A DNA stretch of 24,609 nt, taken from the NCBI GenBank assembly GCA_964581795.1, contig CAZOPW010000034.1, forward strand, positions 1 to 24,609, written 5' to 3'. The position numbers and the translations under genes are program-made. Below, piece by piece: positions 1 to 6,149 of the stretch (its first letter is position 1; each line of letters starts with the position of its first letter). Origin of the DNA: EX4572-165 sp964581795. GTDB taxonomy: Archaea; Thermoplasmatota; E2; DHVEG-1. Below the pieces are notes generated by a model that saw only the letters and a program-made list of their open reading frames with translations, did not search any database and was not told where the DNA came from.

Positions 1-73
1 AGAATTAAGGTTTAAAAAATAGAATAATTCTTTTAAGTACAATGTATATATCTTTTTTTGTTGGAGGAACATC

Positions 74-268
74 ATGCAAAAACCATTGATGATTATATTA
101 TTAGGGTTGATTGGGGGTATTATTATAGCCATTGGATTTTATTTGGCGAGTTATTTAGGATTTACACCATTTGGAAAAGCATTCAATAATTTTTTTACAA
201 TGGTTGGCGTCATACTTTCTCTAATCAGTGGATTTTTCTTAATTTCATTTGAAACATTACGAAAATAA
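74..268 (+). CDS. Small two-helix membrane protein, unknown function
   Basis: This 64-aa protein is almost entirely hydrophobic. Residues about 5-29 form one transmembrane segment, followed by a short loop (FTPFGKAFNN) and a second segment at about 40-60, and it ends in a basic tail (LRK). A strong ribosome binding site (GGAGG at 63-67) lies 6 nt before the ATG and fixes the start. It stands alone on the plus strand and converges on the 54-aa cysteine protein at 304-468, with a shared hairpin between them. I do not recognise a family. The clean Shine-Dalgarno and typical two-pass topology argue that it is a real gene. Confidence 0.7.
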   Translation: MQKPLMIILLGLIGGIIIAIGFYLASYLGFTPFGKAFNNFFTMVGVILSLISGFFLISFETLRK

Positions 269-285
269 AAAAAGAGAGATTGGTG

Positions 286-306
286 TAAATTGGTTACGCC
301 AATTTA
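286..306. terminator. Hairpin between convergent genes, possible bidirectional terminator
   Basis: A perfect 8-bp stem, TAAATTGG and CCAATTTA, encloses a 5-nt loop (TTACG). It lies between the ends of two convergent genes and includes the stop codon of the minus-strand gene (304-306). An A-run lies on its left (about 265-274) and a T-rich stretch on its right (about 319-333). A termination or transcript-end role is inferred from position. Confidence 0.45.
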
Positions 307-468
307 TATTTCACCATTCTTGATTTTTTCCTTTAAAATGTTGAATTGATCTTTAGTCAACGTGCAAATATTATCTTTTTCACCAATTTTTACGGTGTCT
401 CCTACAACGTCGACCGTTGGACATTTTTGAGGAACACAAGTATCATCTGTACATAGTACTATTCTCAT
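304..468 (-). CDS. Small cysteine protein (54 aa), paralogue of the one at 22709-22861
   Basis: The protein reads MRIVLCTDDTCVPQKCPTV at its N-terminus and has cysteines at 6, 11, 16 and 35. It aligns over its whole length with the 50-aa protein at 22709-22861. Shared elements are the M-(R/K)-(I/V) start, C6, a CP pair followed by (T/S)V, the block TVKIGE, N-x-CTLT-x-D, LK-x-KIKN and a C-terminal E-(I/L). The spacing between the N-terminal cysteines differs (an insertion here). The fold is probably a tiny metal-binding or redox-active beta/helix domain; this is inference. An AGGGGATAAACC leader gives a good ribosome site. It was found by direct translation because it is short. Conservation between two copies in one window makes it a real gene. 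Confidence 0.85.
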   Translation of the reverse strand: MRIVLCTDDTCVPQKCPTVDVVGDTVKIGEKDNICTLTKDQFNILKEKIKNGEI

Positions 469-485
469 GGTTTATCCCCTTTTCT

Positions 486-501
486 TAACAATTGATAATT
501 A
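486..501 (-). promoter_or_regulatory. Shared upstream element, copy 1 (TAACAATTGATAATTA)
   Basis: This 16-bp AT-rich element lies 18 nt before the ATG of the small cysteine gene. It matches the element at 22896-22911, upstream of the paralogous gene, at 15 of 16 positions. The core TAACAATTG(A/T)TA is palindromic or nearly so. It could be a promoter box or an operator. Distance to the start codon differs between copies (18 and 35 nt), so its exact role is unclear. Confidence 0.5.
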
Positions 502-607
502 TATTATTCGATTACTTAAATAACTTTTGGTCAAATAATAACATGCTGACAATTTAAAGCAGAAAAACAAATTAAATATGAAAGGTAATTGGTAAAATAA
601 ATAATTT

Positions 608-1999
608 TTATGCAAATCCTTTTAAATTTATTGATTTGGGATCTACTCTTGATAGAATCCGTGGTTCATTCTTTGAAACACTTTTAATCTCGGTAAATCG
701 AACGTGAATAGATGGTCCAAAAAGTTCTTCAAATCCCGCATTCAATTCTTCACAAATATGCTCAATAGAAACCCCTTTGTTTCTTAGTTTTTCATCAACG
801 ACGAAAAAAACATCAATTTCTTCAATACTTTGCTGAATCACTTTGAGTTCACGGATTTTACTTGTTTCAAGTTTATACAATAATCGACTAAAAATAGTGG
901 TTAATGAAGACGCTAATAAAATCTTTCCATCCTTCCGATATAATCGAATACTATCTCGGCCATAAATACGATGAATCCCATCAGCAAAGAAATGATTAAA
1001 TTTAGAGGAGTTATACTGCGGAGCAACTATATCATTTAATGCATCATATCGAATGATTGGTGTTCCACCACTATATAATTTTGTTACAACCAATCTACCA
1101 GGATGTTCTGATTGGACCGGCTCGCCATTTTCATCGTGGCACTCTAAAAGTAAGAAATCAGACATAATCTTATACTCATCATAATGAGGTGGTTGATAAC
1201 TAATAATCCCCGTTTCAGTTGCGCCATATACTTCAAAAACCGACGTAGCAAACGTTTTTTCAATATACTGTTTTAGCTTTGGATCAAGTAACGCCCCGGT
1301 TGATGCAATAACTTTTGGCTGAATCGTTGAACACATCCCTTGATTCTTTAACACTGCAATGTGACCAAGCATTCCAGTATATCCACCAATAAAATCAGGT
1401 TGAAATGATTCCAATGATCTCAATATTTTCTCAGGTGGATCATTTGTATCCAACCACTGGATATTACGTAAAGAATTTCTAAACCAAGATTTTGGAAGTA
1501 ATCCACGTTTCACATATCCTGATTCTGCGGTGTGTGGAGCGAAATCACCAATAATAGAAAGTCTATTATTCCGCCAATCCAACCCATATGATCTCACTGT
1601 TCGAAGATACCCAAATAATCCTAAAATAACCTCATATAAATCTACATATAACCCTAAAGACTTCCCCGTTGTTCCGGATGTTGAAACCTTTACAACCGAT
1701 GAAACATTTTTTGAACTGGGAATTAAATCAGATCGACTCATATTTGAAAAATGCTCTTTGGTGATTATTGGTAATTTTTTAAGGTCAAATCGAGTCTTTA
1801 TATCATTTGGATTCACACCATGTTTTTTATATAACGAATGATAAAGTGGGACATTCCAAGCATATTTGACCATACTTTTCACTTGTTTATCTTGAAAGCG
1901 ATAGAGTTGTTCTTCAGAAAATCGATCTAACCGGTTAATATCCCTTAAATATGTATATAAAATCTTTAAAAGAAAAAAAGGATTATAAAATGGATTCAT
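608..1999 (-). CDS. CapK/PaaK-type adenylate-forming enzyme
   Basis: At 463 aa this is the usual length for the phenylacetate-CoA ligase-like (CapK) branch of the ANL adenylating superfamily. Residues 25-60 carry the characteristic N-terminal helix region ending in VPLYHSLYKKHGV. The ATP loop STSGTTGK is at 107-113 and the A5-like motif YGATETG at 258-264. A RYDALNDIV block and the C-terminal subdomain with IYGRDSIRL follow. The C-terminal lysine region is degenerate (SKNEPRILSRV instead of the commoner GKFRPVISKV pattern), so which lysine is catalytic is uncertain. The likely reaction is ATP-dependent activation of a carboxylate to an acyl-AMP and then a thioester or other acyl product. Relatives often sit in surface-polysaccharide clusters, but none is seen here, so the substrate is unknown. 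It is divergent from the radical SAM gene, 78 bp apart. Confidence 0.85.
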   Translation of the reverse strand: MNPFYNPFFLLKILYTYLRDINRLDRFSEEQLYRFQDKQVKSMVKYAWNVPLYHSLYKKHGVNPNDIKTRFDLKKLPIITKEHFSNMSRSDLIPSSKNVSSVVKVSTSGTTGKSLGLYVDLYEVILGLFGYLRTVRSYGLDWRNNRLSIIGDFAPHTAESGYVKRGLLPKSWFRNSLRNIQWLDTNDPPEKILRSLESFQPDFIGGYTGMLGHIAVLKNQGMCSTIQPKVIASTGALLDPKLKQYIEKTFATSVFEVYGATETGIISYQPPHYDEYKIMSDFLLLECHDENGEPVQSEHPGRLVVTKLYSGGTPIIRYDALNDIVAPQYNSSKFNHFFADGIHRIYGRDSIRLYRKDGKILLASSLTTIFSRLLYKLETSKIRELKVIQQSIEEIDVFFVVDEKLRNKGVSIEHICEELNAGFEELFGPSIHVRFTEIKSVSKNEPRILSRVDPKSINLKGFA

Positions 2000-2036
2000 T
2001 ATTACATCACAGTTAAAATCAGATATTAAGTTAATG

Positions 2037-2050
2037 GTTTAAAAAATATA
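2037..2050 (+). promoter_or_regulatory. Probable TATA box of the radical SAM gene
   Basis: The AT-rich run GGTTTAAAAAATATAC centres about 33 bp before the ATG at 2078. That spacing suits an archaeal TATA box driving a leaderless or very short-leader transcript. No convincing Shine-Dalgarno precedes the ATG, which agrees with this reading. Confidence 0.4.
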
Positions 2051-2077
2051 CGTATTATGATTCATTTGTGAGTTTTT

Positions 2078-3385
2078 ATGAAAATTCTTCTTATTGAACA
2101 ATTAAAACGATCTCATCGATCAACAAATCCTTTTATTACTCGTTTTCTCACAACTTTTTCAATACTCCCAACATTATTCATCCGTCGCCTTGCAGCAATA
2201 ACACCATCATATCATGAAATTACTATTCTAAATGAACGATATGCTCCATTAAAAATAACTGAAGAATATGATGTGGTGGTTATTCATTATACGACCCCTT
2301 CCTCAACACTAGCATATGAAGTTGCCGATCAGTTTCATAAGCTAAACACCCAAGTCGTCTTATGTGGATTACATGCATCTGCACTTCCTGATGAAGCATT
2401 AGCTCATGCAGATGCTGTATTATTAGGACGAGGAGAATGCAACTGGCTTTCTGCTTTAAAAGACGCTGAACAACACAAACTTAAAAAACTCTATCCTCCA
2501 GACTCATATTTAGCAAAGCATTGTCAGATCCCTCCAACACAAGTCAAACTCCCTGGATTTGTCATCATGGGTGCACTTGAAGCAACAAGAGGATGTCCAT
2601 ATCATTGTACTTTTTGTCCGGAAGGAAACACTGTATATGGGAACCAGTTCTATACTAGATCAGTCGACCAGGTAATTGATGAAATCAAACAAATACCCCA
2701 GAAAATAATCATGTTCTATGATTTATCTTTAACAATAGATCCTTCATATACAAAAGAATTATTCACAAAAATGAAATCATTAAAAAAACGATTCTTTTGC
2801 AATGGAAATCTGGACGTCCTTGCAAATAATCCAAAATTAGTTCAACTCTCAAAACAAGCAGGATGTATCGGATGGTTAGTCGGATTTGAATCATTTGATC
2901 AAAAGACACTAACATCTATTGGGAAGAACACGAACAAAGTAAAGCAATATAAAAAAGCAGTAGACCTTATTCATTCAAATCATATGATAGTTATTGGTGA
3001 TTTCATGTTTGGATTTGATAATGACACTGTCAACGTTTTTGATACCACGTTTTCTCAACTAAAAAAATTATCTGTTGACGTGGCTGATTTTAGTATTCTC
3101 ACTCCATTTCCGGGAACTCCATTATTTGACAAATTGAAAAAAGAGGGAAGAATTCTAACGACTGATTGGGAAAAATATACTATGTTTCAACCCGTCTTTG
3201 AACCAAAACAAATGACTCCAACTCAATTATATGAAGGAGTATCCAGCTTATATCAACGATTTTATTCACCAAAAAACACGATATCAAGAGTAATGCAAAA
3301 TATTCCTCGTGGCCCCTATCCATTCATCGCCTCAGCTGCAAGAAATATACTTGCTTCATTTAATACTATTTTTTTTACAAAATAA
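2078..3385 (+). CDS. B12-binding-domain radical SAM protein
   Basis: At 435 aa the protein has the two-part layout of class B-type radical SAM enzymes. Residues 1-135 look like a cobalamin-binding-type Rossmann domain, with the features VVVIHYTT, VVLCGLHASALPDEAL and ADAVLLGRGE typical of this family. The radical SAM barrel begins with ATRGCPYHCTFC, giving the [4Fe-4S] ligands C173, C177 and C180. GFESFDQKTL, an FMFGFDNDT segment and LTPFPGTPLFDKL are standard later barrel motifs. Members catalyse methyl transfers or ring and carbon-chain rearrangements on lipids, cofactors or natural products, and the substrate cannot be read here. The 3' end overlaps the convergent thioredoxin-fold gene by 11 nt. 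Confidence 0.88.
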   Translation: MKILLIEQLKRSHRSTNPFITRFLTTFSILPTLFIRRLAAITPSYHEITILNERYAPLKITEEYDVVVIHYTTPSSTLAYEVADQFHKLNTQVVLCGLHASALPDEALAHADAVLLGRGECNWLSALKDAEQHKLKKLYPPDSYLAKHCQIPPTQVKLPGFVIMGALEATRGCPYHCTFCPEGNTVYGNQFYTRSVDQVIDEIKQIPQKIIMFYDLSLTIDPSYTKELFTKMKSLKKRFFCNGNLDVLANNPKLVQLSKQAGCIGWLVGFESFDQKTLTSIGKNTNKVKQYKKAVDLIHSNHMIVIGDFMFGFDNDTVNVFDTTFSQLKKLSVDVADFSILTPFPGTPLFDKLKKEGRILTTDWEKYTMFQPVFEPKQMTPTQLYEGVSSLYQRFYSPKNTISRVMQNIPRGPYPFIASAARNILASFNTIFFTK

Positions 3386-4856
3386 ACGCCCAAACTTGAA
3401 TAGAATCTGAATTCTTTCTACCTTGTTCATCATATACCGTTACCGTAATAGTATGAGGACCAAATGAAAACTGATCCCAAACAAACTCATAGGGCGCAGT
3501 AGTGAACTCCTGGGAAATATTAGTTCTCTTACCAGTTATTTGAATTATTACTCTATCAACAGGAAGGTCTGATTCAACATTGGTTTGAATAGTGAGCTTA
3601 CCAAGAATGTAGGTTGTAGAAAATAGAGAGGTTAACTTTATTTTTCCTTCTCTTCCAAGGATATATCGGTTGAGTGGTTTTGGAGTTGTTATTCCAATCG
3701 TAGGGGGCAATGCTCCCTCAGTAACTCTACTAGATGCAGTTGCATCAACATAATACGCATCAAACTCATTTTCATTCGAACCGGGATTTGAATACTTTTC
3801 ATGAGACACATCATCAAAAAGAACAGCGACAACCCATATGTTTTGTTTTTCAACATCATATCCACTTACCGTTGCTCTCCAAATTTCAGAAACACTTTTG
3901 TTTTCTCCAGCTTCAACTGTAATCGGTTCATTGATTCCATAATCCAAAAATGAAAAATGATAAGGATTACCATCATAATTAGTCCAATGACTCTTAATCT
4001 CGGTAATATAAACTTTTAAAGTACCTGTATACTGTTCTTTTTCATAATTTTTCACATAAACCGTGTTAGTTAGCTCTTCTCTTGTATCATTCCACTCCGC
4101 TTGCAATGTTAATTTTATTTTTGGAGCTTGTCGGTTGGCTGCTTCTTGTAAAGTTGATTCAAAATTATCAATAATATTTTGTTTACCAACTAAAACCTTG
4201 TACCCGCCATCAATATATACTGTTGGATACGCCCAGGTATTAAACTCATTATCAAGCCGATTATTCGCTTTTTGGTTTTCATCATTAACATGCGTAATAT
4301 AGTAAAAAGGAATGTTTTCGTTCTCATAAATAGTATGAATCTGTTGTGATGCTTCAGGACAATTCGAACAGGTTGTTGCTGTTGCTTCTTCGACAAATAC
4401 CGCTCGTTCGATTGTAATATTTTCATCCGAAGTACTTTTTTTCAGTACACTAATCGTATAAAATTGTGAACCATCTACCGAGGGATCACCAACTGGACCG
4501 TTTCCTGCGGAATCATCTATCGTAACAAAATAGTAATAATTTTTTGTTTCATCGTCATCAATACTAATTGTATAGGATTGTGAGAGTATAGATTTAGATT
4601 GCCATTCATCTTCTGTTTCCAGTCGATAAAAAAGGGTAGCTTCAGTAACATTAACATTATCAGAATAATTAATATGAATTTGAGCTTGGTCACCTTGGTA
4701 GACTGAGAAATCTTTGGAAATAACTGAAAGTGTGGGGGGACTGTTATCTTTAGTTTCCTCATTTGATGATAACACTAAAGATCCAGTGAGAATAGCTATT
4801 GCTATAATCGCAAGGACGATGTATCCAGGTGGGATGTAAGTGTTCATTATTTTCAT
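3375..4856 (-). CDS. Membrane-anchored secreted thioredoxin-fold protein with Ig-like domains
   Basis: This 493-aa protein starts with an uncleaved-looking signal anchor (residues 12-30). An Ig/fibronectin-like beta domain follows (about 38-138). The thioredoxin-like domain (about 148-240) has a CSNC active site at C163-C166 and the cis-proline loop YPTVYIDGGY at 210-219. A beta domain shared with the neighbouring paralogue contains NPYHFSFLDYGINE, and a final Ig-like domain ends in PHTITVTVYDEQGRKNSDS. The thioredoxin part resembles Omp28-type extracellular domains. It probably acts outside the cell in disulfide exchange or as a redox-active adhesin or chaperone. It sits just downstream of the shorter paralogue at 4876-5682 with a 19-nt gap, so the two are likely co-transcribed. 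Codon 4 is an alternative start. Confidence 0.8.
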   Translation of the reverse strand: MKIMNTYIPPGYIVLAIIAIAILTGSLVLSSNEETKDNSPPTLSVISKDFSVYQGDQAQIHINYSDNVNVTEATLFYRLETEDEWQSKSILSQSYTISIDDDETKNYYYFVTIDDSAGNGPVGDPSVDGSQFYTISVLKKSTSDENITIERAVFVEEATATTCSNCPEASQQIHTIYENENIPFYYITHVNDENQKANNRLDNEFNTWAYPTVYIDGGYKVLVGKQNIIDNFESTLQEAANRQAPKIKLTLQAEWNDTREELTNTVYVKNYEKEQYTGTLKVYITEIKSHWTNYDGNPYHFSFLDYGINEPITVEAGENKSVSEIWRATVSGYDVEKQNIWVVAVLFDDVSHEKYSNPGSNENEFDAYYVDATASSRVTEGALPPTIGITTPKPLNRYILGREGKIKLTSLFSTTYILGKLTIQTNVESDLPVDRVIIQITGKRTNISQEFTTAPYEFVWDQFSFGPHTITVTVYDEQGRKNSDSIQVWAFIL

Positions 4857-4875
4857 GTTCTATCATTCCGTGCTA

Positions 4876-5682
4876 TCACTTTATTATCAATGCTTTGTCA
4901 ATATAATGGGCAAAATACAGTTGTAAATAAGGAAATTGCATAAAACCTGATCTAAAATGAGGTATCCAATGAAAAACACTAGCAAATATTCGAATGTTAT
5001 CAATGCTAACGTTTCCAATTTCTCCCAGATTTCCTTCATTGAAGCTCCATTCAGTTTCTAAAGTAATTGTTTCCCCTTTTTTAATCAAAAGAGATTCATC
5101 AAGAGCAAAATCGATGAGCCCAAAATGATATGGATTACTAGCATTATCATTCCATCGTGATTCTTCTTCTGTAATATACGTTCGTAATCTCCCAACATAG
5201 AGCCTATTTTCGTTGTTTGTTACATTAATTGATATCTTGAGTGTATCTTCATTCATTACATTAAAGGATCCTATCATCTCTAAATTTTTTTTATTTGATC
5301 GTTCTCGGCATTCCTGAACAAGGTTCGAATAAATATCTAATAAAGATTCAGAAGTTCCTATAAATTGAACATATCCCCCATCAAAGTAGACAGATGGGAT
5401 TGCGTAATTTGTAAAATCCCTACTCCTTTCTTGAGCAACTGAATTTTTGTCTACAACAAGTGTTACATATTGAAAAGAAGGATCTTGTAAATACAATTCA
5501 TAGAGCTGTTGAGATGCCTCTGGACATTGAGGACACCAGGTTGTGGTCGCATATTCAGCAAAAACAATTTCTTCTCCGTTCATACGCTGTTGGTCTGAAT
5601 TAATTGTTAGAATTGAGCTAACACTTGGGATGATTAATAAACAGATGATGAGCACTGAGGGAATAATAATTTTGGTCTTCAT
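4876..5682 (-). CDS. Secreted thioredoxin-fold protein (WCPQC active site)
   Basis: I place the start at 5682 rather than 5703. The ATG there begins an ideal signal peptide (MKTKIIIPSVLIICLLIIP), with AGGT a few bases before it. The mature part is a thioredoxin fold with TTWCPQCPEA (C50, C53) and the cis-proline loop YAIPSVYFDGGY. A beta-rich domain matching the larger neighbour follows (YVGRLRTYITEEESRW, NPYHFGLIDFALDE). At 268 aa it lacks the N- and C-terminal Ig-like domains of the paralogue. It has no C-terminal anchor, so it is either released or held by its signal sequence. The W before CPQC is the classical thioredoxin form, which the paralogue has lost. It is the first gene of a probable two-gene unit. 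Confidence 0.82.
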   Translation of the reverse strand: MKTKIIIPSVLIICLLIIPSVSSILTINSDQQRMNGEEIVFAEYATTTWCPQCPEASQQLYELYLQDPSFQYVTLVVDKNSVAQERSRDFTNYAIPSVYFDGGYVQFIGTSESLLDIYSNLVQECRERSNKKNLEMIGSFNVMNEDTLKISINVTNNENRLYVGRLRTYITEEESRWNDNASNPYHFGLIDFALDESLLIKKGETITLETEWSFNEGNLGEIGNVSIDNIRIFASVFHWIPHFRSGFMQFPYLQLYFAHYIDKALIIK

Positions 5683-5965
5683 TGTACCTGTCCCCAATAA
5701 CATAAATATTATCTAATCTTATATTATAAATATAACTTCATTTGTATTTAATATTAACGCTTGTTATCATTTTTATTTTTAAAAAAGTTACACTTCATTT
5801 TTTTATTAATTATTGAATTCTTTAGAAATAGTTTTAACAATTGTAATCATTAAACGATAATAATTAATTTTTTAAGACTAACTTGATTTGTTAATATAAC
5901 TTTATAAACTAGTAAATTATTATGAATTCGGTGAGTATTGATACTGTTAGGTGGTGTCACTTAGG
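5683..5965. other. Intergenic region between divergent units, no gene seen
   Basis: This 283-bp stretch is very AT-rich. It should hold the promoter of the minus-strand thioredoxin-fold pair and that of the 44-aa ORF. TAACAATTG occurs at 5835-5843, echoing the core of the shared element at 486 and 22896. No RNA gene is apparent. Confidence 0.5.
5901..5908 (+). promoter_or_regulatory. TATA box candidate (TTTATAAA)
   Basis: TTTATAAA is a near-ideal archaeal TATA box. With initiation about 25 bp downstream it would give a leader of roughly 35 nt for the ORF at 5966, enough to include the GGTGGTG stretch at 5950-5956. Confidence 0.5.
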
Positions 5966-6100
5966 ATGTTAGTACCAGGATCTGAAGATGAAAAAAAATT
6001 TGTTGCAAACTTATTAAAAAAACATGAAAAGAAAATTCAAAGACAGAATCCTGAAAAAAGAGTTACAAAAGAAATCGATTGTATTATGAGACATGATTAA
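5966..6100 (+). CDS. Small charged protein (44 aa), unknown
   Basis: The ORF encodes MLVPGSEDEKKFVANLLKK followed by a lysine-rich helical stretch and ends CIMRHD. It was found by direct translation. Support comes from a strong TATA box at 5901, a purine-rich GGTGGTG stretch 9 nt upstream of the ATG, and a composition (charged amphipathic helix) typical of small archaeal proteins. Two GTG codons at 5951 and 5954 are in frame and could be alternative starts. I recognise no family. It precedes the C25 peptidase by 49 nt on the same strand, so co-transcription is possible. Confidence 0.5.
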   Translation: MLVPGSEDEKKFVANLLKKHEKKIQRQNPEKRVTKEIDCIMRHD

Positions 6101-6149
6101 TTGTCTTTTTTCTAAATCTGTTTTTTAGTTAGCGACGTAATTTTATTTA

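Noticed and set aside
1530..1841. 103-codon open frame on the plus strand
   Set aside because: It lies wholly antisense to the CapK-type gene, whose motifs are intact, and has no ribosome site or recognisable domain.
4063..4302. 79-codon plus-strand open frame
   Set aside because: It is antisense to the thioredoxin-like region of the secreted protein gene and has no supporting signals.
5835..5843. TAACAATTG as a third full copy of the shared upstream element
   Set aside because: Only the 9-bp core matches well and it is more than 120 bp from either flanking start, so I mention it but do not call it a site.
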